A DNA stretch of 32,110 nt from Candidatus Aenigmatarchaeota archaeon (GTDB lineage: Archaea > Aenigmatarchaeota > Aenigmatarchaeia > QMZP01 > QMZT01): positions 1 to 32,110 of the forward strand of contig JAGGYQ010000075.1 of assembly GCA_021162425.1 (NCBI GenBank). Direction: 5' to 3'. Positions 20,248 through 28,581 of the stretch are shown here, in pieces (the stretch's first letter is position 1; each line of letters begins with the position of its first letter). Below the pieces are notes generated by a model, which saw nothing but the letters and a program-made list of their open reading frames with translations, searched no databases and had not been told where the DNA came from. The position numbers and the translations under genes are program-made.

Positions 20248-21331
20248 AGAAGTCACCATTCTTTATCTTCTCTGGGAGATATTTTTCTGATATGAACTTT
20301 ATACCTTTCGAGGACAAGGCTTCAAGTTCGAGTTTATACCCAACTTTTAGCATATGCCTCAACTCTTTCTCCCACTCTTTCGGTTTAAACCATATATAAT
20401 TTAACAATTCTTTTATCCTTTTCTCATCTCCCTTGTTCAGTTTGATGGTTACGTTCTTAGGTATGTTAAACTTCTCGACGTCCATCGTTGTTAGACCAAC
20501 AAACTTTGCATCAGGTGTCCCCAGACGGTCAGAAAGGAAAGAAAGATTGATTGAACCCTGTTTTATGACCGAATATATGTAATATCCCCATGGATCGCTG
20601 TCAGTTAGGACGTATATAGGAAGACCAAGCTCTGTGTGTAACCTGTTTATGAGTCTTCTAGCTCCTCTTGCAGGTTGACCTTTCCCAGTCACTATCAAAC
20701 AGTTCTGCTTTTTCCAGAACTTGTCCTCGTTCAATCGCTGCCATACAGCATCTTTCTCTATTACAAGGACGTAATCGGCCCTTACATTCTCGAATTTTAT
20801 AATCTCTTCCTCTACATTGCTTGGTATTGCCCACCCAGATGAACCCATTTTCGCGCAATTTATTCTATCTCCTGCATCATTTATTATAATGTTCCCAGCA
20901 AGATAGCCTTTTCTATCAGCTATCAGATGAAGCTTTTCTCGGAGCGTATCCAAGGCTGCTTCAAGGTCTTCCACCACAGGGTCTGACTCACTTTGGTCCT
21001 CAAACGTGTTCTCATGTGTTCCAGGAATCGTTCGTTTCAATGCGTAGTAGAGATCTCTTATCGAGGTCGTGACACCTTGCTCTATTATCTTCTTGCATTC
21101 AGCTGCAACGAGCAGAGTTTGCATGAATTTTTTTGTGTGTGCAATGTTCAGGTAATACCTCTGGCTGGTTTTAGTTCCCAGTCTGATGAGTTTTCTCTTC
21201 TCGTCGAAGTATATGTTCGAGAGTGACCTGATGGGAATCTCTATCTTCGGATTCTCTTTTTTCTTTATCTGCTCCAGCACATTCAGACCCAGCTTCCTCA
21301 GCTTCTCCACTTCTTTTGACTTCATTTTCAT
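20240..21331 (-). CDS. top6A: DNA topoisomerase VI subunit A
   Basis: The Spo11-like cleavage subunit of the type IIB topoisomerase that relaxes and decatenates DNA. The 363-residue length is normal. The N-terminal segment PKIEIPIRSLSNIYFDEKR matches the family, the catalytic tyrosine lies in TSIRDLYYALKRT (about residues 91-103), and the Toprim domain shows LVIEKDAVWQRL and LTDSDPWGYYIY with metal-binding acidic residues. The gene starts 161 bp inside the end of top6B; ATG 21325 is an alternative start 6 bp later. The end of the gene carries a MITE-like insertion directly after the stop. Confidence 0.96.
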   Translation of the reverse strand: MKMKSKEVEKLRKLGLNVLEQIKKKENPKIEIPIRSLSNIYFDEKRKLIRLGTKTSQRYYLNIAHTKKFMQTLLVAAECKKIIEQGVTTSIRDLYYALKRTIPGTHENTFEDQSESDPVVEDLEAALDTLREKLHLIADRKGYLAGNIIINDAGDRINCAKMGSSGWAIPSNVEEEIIKFENVRADYVLVIEKDAVWQRLNEDKFWKKQNCLIVTGKGQPARGARRLINRLHTELGLPIYVLTDSDPWGYYIYSVIKQGSINLSFLSDRLGTPDAKFVGLTTMDVEKFNIPKNVTIKLNKGDEKRIKELLNYIWFKPKEWEKELRHMLKVGYKLELEALSSKGIKFISEKYLPEKIKNGDFLP

Positions 21332-22850
21332 CTACCTCTTTTACATGGCGTTTGGTGTTTATCAATTCTATCAGCATGTTCTTGACCTTCTCTCTACGTT
21401 CGCCTGATAGCTCGGAAAGGGCTTGGACAGTAAGGTTGGCATATTTTTCGAATGTTTTCATTCTCTGCTGATGATATGCCTGTCTCCTTTTACCAGAGAG
21501 ATATGTCTTGAGCTTTCTGGCAACTTCCTGTGTCGCGAGCTTTATCTCCTTGATTATCACAGGATAGGAAGCAATTGCCTCTTTCGATTCGGAGGTGAAC
21601 GGAACCCATACCGAGACAACATGAACAAATATAACAACAGGATTTTCGAACACATCACCTCCGAGACCGTATCGCCTCCAATCAATCCCTGTAATTGCTT
21701 TTGTTATTGCACAGTCACCCTGCTGATAAAGCAGGGGAACGCGGTTTGCGAATCTCATAAGCTTGCCTTGGGTTACAGAGCCGCCATATGCTATTCCCAC
21801 CTCGACCTGAAACGGCCAACCCCTGTAAACTTCAGGTGGTCTTGTTATAGCCTCAACCAGCTCCGGATTCAATTCCTTTTTCAACCCTTCTGTTATTACA
21901 TCGCTCCCAAGAGGTGATAAGCAGTTTGTGGGAGGCTTCTGCAATTTCACAGATTTTGCAGCTTCCATAATCCTTTTGATTTCCTCATCTGTTAGTTTTT
22001 TCGGCTTTGCATTCTCGTTCACTTCTGCTGTTTTGCATATCTCTTTCGCAGTTTTCCTTCCAAGTTTCGTGAATTCTGTTGTCAAAAAACTTATCAATGT
22101 TTTTGCTTTTGTGTTCATGAGCATTCTTGACATGATGCCAAGTTCAACGCCGAGGATATGCGGCTTTATCTCTTTTGCCTCTTTCGGAAGTTTGTCAACA
22201 GTTCTTGTAAATTTTATTACACCTTTTGGAGAATCAAATGTTATATTTGCGTATGGATTCGCAATTGCGGTTTGCTTGAGGTATTCGTGTATTGATTGTT
22301 TATAATCTCTGTAGACACCTTCTGTTATAAATCTTAATTCCACACCATGCCATATATCCCCTCTTTCCTCCCGACTTTCCAGAATTATAGGTTCATTTTT
22401 TCTGATATCTATTTTTATTTTGTATATGTGGGTCACGCCGTCCCCAACAGAGCTTTTTATTTCAAGGGGTTTCCCTGTCGTGAGCTGCGTATACAGCGTG
22501 GCAGCGGATATCCCTATCCCCTGCTGCCCCCTGTTTTGTTTCAGGCGATGAAACTTCGAGCCGTAAAGCAATTTTCCGAAAATCTTTGGTATATGGCTTT
22601 TAACAATTCCCGGTCCGTTATCCTTTATAACAATTTCGTAAATCTCTGGCTTTATTTCCTTTACCTTTACATAAATATCAGGTAATATTCTCGCTTCTTC
22701 TGTTGCGTCTAAAGCGTTATCTACACCTTCTTTTACTATCATAAGGAGTGCCTTGACTTTATTGTCATAGCCAAGCAAATGTCTGTTCTTTTCAAAGAAT
22801 TCCGATATGCTTATCTCTCTGTGTTTTTGTGCCATTTCTTTGGCTTTCAT
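21171..22850 (-). CDS. top6B: DNA topoisomerase VI subunit B
   Basis: The ATPase subunit of topoisomerase VI, 559 residues. The GHKL Bergerat fold is complete: VDNALDATEEA (N box), IKDNGPGI (G1), and NRGQQGIGISAATLYTQLTTGKP (G2). H2TH and transducer regions follow, with the switch lysine region in FTSESKEAIASYP plausible. After TKRHVKEV the last 55 residues (highly charged) are read in another frame from the conserved N-terminus of Top6A, so this tail is unlikely to be conserved; the family normally ends near this point. AGGTGAG precedes the ATG. It overlaps the KH-domain gene by 4 bp upstream. Confidence 0.96.
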   Translation of the reverse strand: MKAKEMAQKHREISISEFFEKNRHLLGYDNKVKALLMIVKEGVDNALDATEEARILPDIYVKVKEIKPEIYEIVIKDNGPGIVKSHIPKIFGKLLYGSKFHRLKQNRGQQGIGISAATLYTQLTTGKPLEIKSSVGDGVTHIYKIKIDIRKNEPIILESREERGDIWHGVELRFITEGVYRDYKQSIHEYLKQTAIANPYANITFDSPKGVIKFTRTVDKLPKEAKEIKPHILGVELGIMSRMLMNTKAKTLISFLTTEFTKLGRKTAKEICKTAEVNENAKPKKLTDEEIKRIMEAAKSVKLQKPPTNCLSPLGSDVITEGLKKELNPELVEAITRPPEVYRGWPFQVEVGIAYGGSVTQGKLMRFANRVPLLYQQGDCAITKAITGIDWRRYGLGGDVFENPVVIFVHVVSVWVPFTSESKEAIASYPVIIKEIKLATQEVARKLKTYLSGKRRQAYHQQRMKTFEKYANLTVQALSELSGERREKVKNMLIELINTKRHVKEVDENEVKRSGEAEEAGSECAGADKEKRESEDRDSHQVTLEHILRREEKTHQTGN

Positions 22851-23341
22851 GCAGTCTCACCTTTCAAACCTTCAAGGTATTTGAATACGTATGAATGTGG
22901 TTTGCCTCCTATAAGCATATCAATAGCCTTTGCCGCTTTTTCAACATCTTCCCATTTGCCTATGATAGAGATTGTTTTTCCGTAGATTGATATATCAGTA
23001 TTTGTGAACATTTCTATTTTATTTTTTGACATGCCTTTTGAACCGATGATTCTTGAAAGAATTCTTCTTTTCCTTTTCTTTGTGGGTTTTTCAAGGCTTA
23101 TGATGAAAAGCTGATACTCGTCATTCAGCAGTTTGAATGCTTTTTCAGGAGAGAATCCTCTTCCTATAGCCTTTATTATCTCTCTCGCCTTCATTACATC
23201 AAGTGCCTCTCCCTCTATCTCGACGCTGTCGTTGATTCTTATTTTTGTATTCGTGTTTTCCTCCAACGCTTTCTTTACAGAACCACCCCTACCTATTAGC
23301 ACACCTTTTCTTCGTTCAGGAATTTTAACAGTTTCCAGCAT
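22847..23341 (-). CDS. KH-domain RNA-binding protein, archaeal Pno1/Dim2-like
   Basis: A 164-residue protein with two KH-like domains: IPERRKGVLIGRGGSVKKALEE (GxxG loop GRGG) near the N-terminus and SRIIGSKGMSKNKIEMFTNTDI around residues 95-116, followed by GKWEDVEKAAKAIDMLI. This is the architecture of the archaeal homologue of Pno1/Dim2 (Krr1-related), an RNA-binding factor of small-subunit ribosome biogenesis. It lies between aIF1A and top6B on one strand, as in a number of archaeal genomes, and overlaps top6B by 4 bp. Confidence 0.9.
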   Translation of the reverse strand: MLETVKIPERRKGVLIGRGGSVKKALEENTNTKIRINDSVEIEGEALDVMKAREIIKAIGRGFSPEKAFKLLNDEYQLFIISLEKPTKKRKRRILSRIIGSKGMSKNKIEMFTNTDISIYGKTISIIGKWEDVEKAAKAIDMLIGGKPHSYVFKYLEGLKGETA

Positions 23342-23371
23342 AGTTCCAGCTTGGTTGAAGAATATAATGAG

Positions 23372-23677
23372 TTAGAAGTTCAATAACCCTTTTTTTCTAA
23401 GCCATTCTGTCTCTGCCCTTTTGTATTTCCATATGACATCACCTTTCTCATCACCTTGAACCTCCCATGGTTTCACAAGAACGGTGTCACCTGACCTTAT
23501 CCATTGTTTCCTTTTAAACTTACCTGACACCCTGCATACCCTTTTCTTGCCATCAGAACATGCTATCCTGAATCTGCCCGCCCCGAGCATTTCCTCAACT
23601 ATACCAAAAACCTCTTCGTTTCTGGGCATTCTAACTCTTATTATCTCTTCTCCTGTTGCATCTTTGAATTTTTCCAT
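23372..23677 (-). CDS. eif1A: Translation initiation factor aIF1A
   Basis: A 101-residue S1-like OB-fold factor, the archaeal counterpart of bacterial IF1, which binds the ribosomal A site during start-codon selection. Recognisable parts are RVRMPRNEEVFGIVEEMLGAGRFRIACSDGKKRVCRVSGKFKRKQWIRSGD and VLVKPWEVQGDEKGDVIWKY, with the domain covering most of the protein. A TATA-like ATTTAAATC about 25 nt before the ATG suggests it heads the operon aIF1A, KH protein, Top6B, Top6A. Confidence 0.96.
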   Translation of the reverse strand: MEKFKDATGEEIIRVRMPRNEEVFGIVEEMLGAGRFRIACSDGKKRVCRVSGKFKRKQWIRSGDTVLVKPWEVQGDEKGDVIWKYKRAETEWLRKKGLLNF

Positions 23678-23707
23678 ATCTATTATTTGCAGTTATGTGA
23701 TTTAAAT

Positions 23708-25222
23708 TTAATATAAGTATCCGAGCTCGAGTATTACCTTTACTGGCTGAAGCATGTCCTTGTTAGAAACGGTGTAAATAAAAGAAGAAACAGGTTTTTT
23801 TATGTCAGAAGTTATGACCTTGTACTCGTCTCCTGCTGCCCATGCGAGTATTGACTTTAGGATAATTTTCTGCTCTTCTACCGAAAGGTCACCTGCAGAT
23901 AGCCAAGCGGTTCTCCCCTTACCTTCAACATTATAATTTATTATGCATGCTGGAACACCGCTTCCTATTTGTCTTAAAAGTATTTTGTAGGTTTCGTTGT
24001 TCGCTTGTGTTGTGTTTTCGTTTGAGGTTAGAAAATTTGACATCCTGTGTCCGTAGTGGAATGTTACTTTAATGTTGTCCACTTTCGAATTCCCGTGTAT
24101 CTGGAGCAAAGTTATGTTACTTTTGATAATACTGCCTTCCCCTGTTGCTGAGGCGACAAGTTTACCGTCACTGTAAAGTCTAAATAAATTCCCTTCAGCC
24201 GCTATCCTAATTCTGTGCCATGCACCGGGTTCTGTTATATGTGAGGTGTTTGTTCCTATTGAATGCAATGACGAGTCACTCCTGTAAAAACTATCGAAGC
24301 CAAAAGAACTGTTCGAGCTGAAAGATGCAAAATATTGATTGTTGTTCGAATCGAACCTGAACCCGACCAAAAGCAAAGCGTTTTTGTCGAGCATGATATC
24401 CATATCTATTTCACCCGTGTCAAATCCCTTATAAAACCTTGTGTATACACGCGTATCATTCCCCAAAAAAAGAGATGGTGAAGGATTTCCATCAGGGGCG
24501 AGCATAAGCAACCCTGTTAGGTTGGCCCACTCATACGTTGAATTAAACGTATCGTAGAACCTTGGAATATTATAAAAATATCTGTAGATTTTATTTATTT
24601 CATTTGAGGCATCTTTGCTCTCATCTGTGAAGACTATGTATTTTTCTGTCGCTTTTTCCTCTCCTGTATCAAGCCCAAAGACTTCGCGTTGAACATAATC
24701 GATTTTTGGCAGGTCAAACACCTCAACCACACCTTTACCTTTGCTCAAAAAATTTCTAATCTGTGCCAAATGCTGTGTGAGGTCTGTATATTTGGGAATC
24801 AGCACAACATCAAAATCAAAAGAAAAAAGCTCATCTATGCTGTTCACACCTATAACTTCGAATGTCACATCCTGACCATTTATATCAAAACCGGGTTTCA
24901 AGGCATTTTCAATTGCATTCTTCTCATCTTCGTCGCACAGACACCCTGTTTTTATTTTTGGTTTTATGACATTTTTCAAAACGACTGAATACATGATATT
25001 GCTTGGTAGGAGTTTTTCCAGTTCGCGCTCTATGCTTGTCCTGTTAAACCAGTCAACGCCCTTCAAATTCAACACCTTCAACACATCATCCCCGAGAATT
25101 CCTAATTTTATTCTTGACCATTCAATTTGATTTGTGGGTATAGATGAGAACTGCGTGAAAACAAAAAATAGAAGCAGAACGATAAGTATGATTTCCACCA
25201 CGTGCATGAAACCCTTTTTCAT
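23708..25222 (-). CDS. Envelope-anchored protein, pilin-like N-terminus and LamG-like domain
   Basis: A 504-residue protein. The N-terminus MKKGFMHVVEIILIVLLLFF is a short basic leader with a Gly followed by one hydrophobic helix, resembling a class III (type IV pilin-like) signal or simple membrane anchor. Residues of about 90-170 resemble a Rossmann-like segment with a solvent-exposed binding loop (FEVIGVNSIDELFSFDFDVVLIPKY). About 240-390 form a beta-rich concanavalin/LamG-like domain, with GAWHRIRIAAEGNLFRLYSDGKLVA as the most diagnostic segment. The extracellular part holds several N-x-S/T sites. It is divergent from trkH by 31 bp. Adhesion or glycan binding is inference. Confidence 0.7.
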   Translation of the reverse strand: MKKGFMHVVEIILIVLLLFFVFTQFSSIPTNQIEWSRIKLGILGDDVLKVLNLKGVDWFNRTSIERELEKLLPSNIMYSVVLKNVIKPKIKTGCLCDEDEKNAIENALKPGFDINGQDVTFEVIGVNSIDELFSFDFDVVLIPKYTDLTQHLAQIRNFLSKGKGVVEVFDLPKIDYVQREVFGLDTGEEKATEKYIVFTDESKDASNEINKIYRYFYNIPRFYDTFNSTYEWANLTGLLMLAPDGNPSPSLFLGNDTRVYTRFYKGFDTGEIDMDIMLDKNALLLVGFRFDSNNNQYFASFSSNSSFGFDSFYRSDSSLHSIGTNTSHITEPGAWHRIRIAAEGNLFRLYSDGKLVASATGEGSIIKSNITLLQIHGNSKVDNIKVTFHYGHRMSNFLTSNENTTQANNETYKILLRQIGSGVPACIINYNVEGKGRTAWLSAGDLSVEEQKIILKSILAWAAGDEYKVITSDIKKPVSSFIYTVSNKDMLQPVKVILELGYLY

Positions 25223-25253
25223 GATTTATAATTGAAATATCATATTATAAATT
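25223..25253. promoter_or_regulatory. Interlocked divergent promoters in a 31-bp spacer
   Basis: ATTTATAATTG (about 25225-25234) lies about 25 nt before trkH, while the minus-strand box from TATTATAAAT (about 25241-25250) lies about 25 nt before the pilin-like gene. Each TATA box thus sits beside the other gene's start codon, so the two promoters overlap completely and probably compete. Confidence 0.5.
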
Positions 25254-26645
25254 ATGAATTTCAAAGCGGTTCTGCATTATCTCGGATTAGTTCTTACTAT
25301 AATATCTGTGTTAATGCTTTTGCCTGTTGTTGTCAGCTATATTTTCAACGAAGATGTCTATGTGCCTTTCATATTCGGCTTTGTAGTAACGATGAGCTTC
25401 GGAATTGCATTGAGGAAGAAGTTTCCACGCGGAAATCTTACCTTAGGCTCTGCAATGGTTTTGGCTAGTCTTACATTCGTTCTGATGTCCGCATTCGGTT
25501 CTCTTGTATACCTTGACCATCTGGACCTACTTGATGCATTTTTTGAATCTGTCTCTGGTTTCACAACAACAGGGCTAACAGTTATTGAACCAGAGACTTT
25601 TCCATACTCTCTGCTCTTCTGGCGCGCGATGACACAATGGATAGGTGGAATAGGGATTTTGGTCATATTCCTCCTTATGCTTTCGTCTCCCGGTATGTCC
25701 TCATATTATATATACAGGGCAGAAGGTCATCCGGAAAGAATAGAGGCGAGTGTTTATCATACGGTTAAGAGAATATTCTTAATATACATAACTTACACCA
25801 TAGCAGGTATTTTTTTGCTATGCTTTTTTGGTATGCCTGTGTTTGATGCTGTTGTGCATGCTTTTACGTCAGTTTCTACGGGCGGTTTTTCTATAAAAAA
25901 CGGGTCAGTGGGAAGTTACAATACACCTGCGATTTACGCGGTCATGGTTGTTTTGATGACATTGGGAGGGACATCGTTTTTCATACACAACAGTATGTTC
26001 AAAAGGAACTTTAAAGAGTATTTCAAAAATGGTGAAACGCAGCTCTTTTGGGCTATAATATTAACGTTTTCTGTTCTTCTTTCAGTAGCTTTTGTTTCAG
26101 CATCGAGGCCTTTTGCCGACGGAATTTTTTACACATTCTCAGCTTTAACTACAACAGGATTTTCGATAGCAGGCATACATTCCGAGTTTTCGAAATTCTT
26201 AATAATCATACTTATGATAGTTGGAGGATTTGCAGGCTCAACAGCAGGTGGACTCAAACTGGTTCGCATTGGTATACTTGGCAAGGCAGTTGTGTGGGTC
26301 AGTAAAAAAATATCTTATCCGTTATCCGCTGTTGTGCCTTTCAAATTTTACGGCAAGCTTATAAGAGATGACGAATTGACAATAATATCGCTCTTTTCGT
26401 TTATTTATCTGGCAATACTTGTTATTTCCACAACAATAATAAGCCTTTTGGGGTATTCGCCAATTGACTCATTTTTTGTTTCCGCATCCGCTGAAGGGAC
26501 AGTTGGTCTATCAACAGTTGACATATCCTCGATGAACCCAGCGGGTAAAATAGTTCTTATAATTGATATGTTGCTTGGAAGACTTGAGATACTCCCATTT
26601 TTTGTTTTGTTCAACTCCATCTGGGTTGCCATGAGAAAAAGATAA
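25254..26645 (+). CDS. trkH: TrkH-family potassium transporter
   Basis: A 463-residue polytopic membrane protein for K+ uptake. The four pore-loop repeats of the superfamily are visible: GFTTTGLTV (about 102-110), SVSTGGFSI (about 207-215), ALTTTGFSI (about 298-306), and a diverged fourth, SAEGTVGLSTVD (about 413-424). The length and about 10 hydrophobic segments fit TrkH/KtrB. No TrkA-type regulatory subunit occurs in the window. It is expressed from a promoter overlapping that of the divergent envelope-protein gene. Confidence 0.93.
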   Translation: MNFKAVLHYLGLVLTIISVLMLLPVVVSYIFNEDVYVPFIFGFVVTMSFGIALRKKFPRGNLTLGSAMVLASLTFVLMSAFGSLVYLDHLDLLDAFFESVSGFTTTGLTVIEPETFPYSLLFWRAMTQWIGGIGILVIFLLMLSSPGMSSYYIYRAEGHPERIEASVYHTVKRIFLIYITYTIAGIFLLCFFGMPVFDAVVHAFTSVSTGGFSIKNGSVGSYNTPAIYAVMVVLMTLGGTSFFIHNSMFKRNFKEYFKNGETQLFWAIILTFSVLLSVAFVSASRPFADGIFYTFSALTTTGFSIAGIHSEFSKFLIIILMIVGGFAGSTAGGLKLVRIGILGKAVVWVSKKISYPLSAVVPFKFYGKLIRDDELTIISLFSFIYLAILVISTTIISLLGYSPIDSFFVSASAEGTVGLSTVDISSMNPAGKIVLIIDMLLGRLEILPFFVLFNSIWVAMRKR

Positions 26646-26687
26646 AACTTTTAAATGTTCGCTGTCCATATAAATTCATTCGAAGAA

Positions 26688-26708
26688 CGGGTTAGCGAAG
26701 CTGACCCG
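26688..26708 (+). promoter_or_regulatory. Leader hairpin of the uS15 gene
   Basis: CGGGTTAGC-GAA-GCTGACCCG forms a 9-bp stem (one G-U) with a triloop, just downstream of the transcription start expected from the TATA-like CTTTTAAATG at about 26648-26657. It precedes the GAGGTGAG ribosome binding site by 4 nt and could be a self-regulatory binding site for uS15. Confidence 0.5.
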
Positions 26709-26723
26709 TATCGAGGTGAGAAT

Positions 26724-27176
26724 ATCGCACGGATGTATTCGAGGAAAAAGGGAAAGTCAGGTTCGCATAAACCACTTGTAAAGATAGCGAAATGGGTCGA
26801 GTATAAACCAGAGGAAGTCGAAGAGCTTGTTGTTAAATACGCAAAGCAGGGCTTGTCGTCAGCGCAGATAGGTTTGATTTTGAGAGATCAATACGGAATC
26901 CCTTCTGTTAAGGTCGTTGCAAAGAAGGCAGTTACACAAATACTGAAAGAGCATGACCTTTATCCAAAAATACCAGAAGAGCTCATGAACCTTTTGAAAA
27001 AGGCAGTTCAGATAATGTCACACCTTGAGAAAAACAAGAAGGATTATCAGGCGAAAAGAGGACTTGAGCTGACCGAATCGAAGATACGCAGACTTGCAAA
27101 ATACTACATTCGAAAGGGCAAGCTTCCGAAAGATTGGAAATATGACCCAGAGCAGGCGAAGCTTCTGGTCAGATAG
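26724..27176 (+). CDS. rps15: 30S ribosomal protein uS15
   Basis: Archaeal uS15, which binds the central domain of 16S rRNA early in 30S assembly. Family sequence is clear: [13 protein letters not shown] at the N-terminus, [21 protein letters not shown] in the middle, and the S15 core with [13 protein letters not shown]. The ORF-track start at 26655 lies within the promoter and is rejected. The first ATG is at 26733, but archaeal uS15 normally begins MARMHSR; here that frame reads ATC-GCA-CGG-ATG-TAT-TCG with GAGGTGAG exactly 3 nt before the ATC, the same spacing as in the decarboxylase gene. I therefore start at the ATC (26724) with ATG 26733 as the conservative choice. Confidence 0.92.
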   Translation: MARMYSRKKGKSGSHKPLVKIAKWVEYKPEEVEELVVKYAKQGLSSAQIGLILRDQYGIPSVKVVAKKAVTQILKEHDLYPKIPEELMNLLKKAVQIMSHLEKNKKDYQAKRGLELTESKIRRLAKYYIRKGKLPKDWKYDPEQAKLLVR

Positions 27177-27204
27177 GTTACCAGAAAAGGGTTGTTGGTT
27201 GCAG

Positions 27205-27256
27205 CTGCAGATGCCATCATATTTTGATATATGATAAAAGAGAGGAACTGCAGATG
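27205..27256. repeat. Nested repeat/hairpin between uS15 and aminotransferase
   Basis: CTGCAGATG occurs twice (27205-27213 and 27248-27256). Between the copies lies a perfect hairpin ATCATAT-TTTGAT-ATATGAT (27216-27235), and the two palindromic CTGCAG copies can pair around it. It follows uS15 by about 30 bp and could act as a termination/processing structure or be a small RNA. No C/D or H/ACA box set is convincing. Confidence 0.4.
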
Positions 27257-27323
27257 GTTTTGAGTCTGCTTTGTGGTAAATTTGTCAAATCTTCATATAA
27301 ACACATGCTGGCGTAAATAATTT

Positions 27324-28520
27324 TTATCTATACTTTCTTATGTATTCTTCTATTTTGTTGAAAGCCTCTTCAAGGATATCGAGAGGCGGAAGAAACACGA
27401 TACGGAAGTGGTCAGGCTTTGGGTAGCCGAAGCCCGTCCCGAAGACAGTCAAGACATATTTCTCTCTCAAAAGTCCGAGAACAAATTCTTTGTCATCCTT
27501 GACATCAACTTCTATTTTTGGAAACGCATAGAAAGCGCCTCTGGGCTTTACACATGATATTCCGTCTATCTCGTTCAGTCTTTTGTGAAGAAGGTCTCTC
27601 CTTGCCTGAAGTTTTTCTACAGCTTCTTTTAAATGCTCTTGCGAACCTTCAAGGGCAGGTTTTATCGCGTATTGGAACGGTCCGGGCGAAGATAAACGGG
27701 CTCTGGCGAGCTGAAAAACTGCATTTTTCAATCCGCCTATATATTTTTCGTTGCCGCTGAATATTAGCCAGCCAATACGCCATCCAGGGACAAGGTAATT
27801 TTTGGACAGTCCACCCATTGTTATGACAGGAACATCATCTGCCAAAGACGCGGTGGAGCAATGAGTGATATTGTCAAAAACCAGTTTGTCGTATATTTCG
27901 TCCGATATTATCACAAGGTTATGTTCATTGGCTATGTCCACTATTTCCTGAAGCGTTTTTCTGCTGTAAAGTGCTCCTGTCGGATTGTTTGGGTTTATCA
28001 AAACTATACCTCTTGTTTTTTCGTTTATTTTTCTTCTGATGTCATCGAGATCTGGCTGCCATTCTTCCCCTTCGTTTTTCTCGTATTGATTTAGAACAGC
28101 GCCGAGTTTGTTGATTACTGCGATATAAAGTGGGTAGCCGGGATTTGGTGTTAGGACATTTTCTTTTGGATTGATGAGTGCATTCAAAATAAGTTCAATA
28201 CCCTCGCTTAATCCAGTCGTGATTAAAATATCATCTTCCTCAACGCTTTTTATACCCTTTCTATGGGCTTCTCTTGCTATTACCTCTCTTGCTTCCGAAA
28301 CACCTATCGAATCGGCGTAACCGTTTTTGTTTTCAAGCATGGCTTTATACGTGGCTTCTATCATGTGTTTTGGTGTAAAAAAATCGAAGACATTGGGGTC
28401 ACCTATGTTAAGGTGCAGTATTTTTTTACCCTGTCTTTTCAACTTCTTGGCCTCAACTACAACATCTCTTATGGCGTAGGTCACGTTTTTCACACGTTCA
28501 GCGGGCAGAATTGTTTTCAT
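27324..28520 (-). CDS. alaT: Class I/II aminotransferase, alanine aminotransferase type
   Basis: A 398-residue PLP enzyme of fold type I. The N-terminal VTYAIRDVVVEAKKLKRQGKK and LNIGDPNVFDF, then VLINPNNPTGALYS, IISDEIYDKLVFD and the PLP lysine in GGLSKNYLVPGWRIGWL, match the archaeal alanine aminotransferase group (as in Pyrococcus) very closely, including the EEWQPDLDDIRRKI segment. It transfers amino groups between alanine and 2-oxoglutarate, linking pyruvate and nitrogen metabolism. A TATA-like ATATATAAAAG near 28544-28553 suggests its own promoter. Related broad-specificity aspartate/tyrosine aminotransferase activity cannot be excluded. Confidence 0.92.
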   Translation of the reverse strand: MKTILPAERVKNVTYAIRDVVVEAKKLKRQGKKILHLNIGDPNVFDFFTPKHMIEATYKAMLENKNGYADSIGVSEAREVIAREAHRKGIKSVEEDDILITTGLSEGIELILNALINPKENVLTPNPGYPLYIAVINKLGAVLNQYEKNEGEEWQPDLDDIRRKINEKTRGIVLINPNNPTGALYSRKTLQEIVDIANEHNLVIISDEIYDKLVFDNITHCSTASLADDVPVITMGGLSKNYLVPGWRIGWLIFSGNEKYIGGLKNAVFQLARARLSSPGPFQYAIKPALEGSQEHLKEAVEKLQARRDLLHKRLNEIDGISCVKPRGAFYAFPKIEVDVKDDKEFVLGLLREKYVLTVFGTGFGYPKPDHFRIVFLPPLDILEEAFNKIEEYIRKYR

Positions 28521-28581
28521 ATACTTTTCTTTGCCTTTATGCTTTTATATATTTGGTGATTTTATTTCGTCAAAGAGCGAA

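Noticed and set aside
21928-22305. Hydrophobic plus-strand ORF opposite top6B
   Set aside because: Antisense shadow of the conserved topoisomerase gene.
26655-26723. Upstream start for uS15 at 26655
   Set aside because: It lies in the TATA region and leader hairpin and adds non-family sequence.
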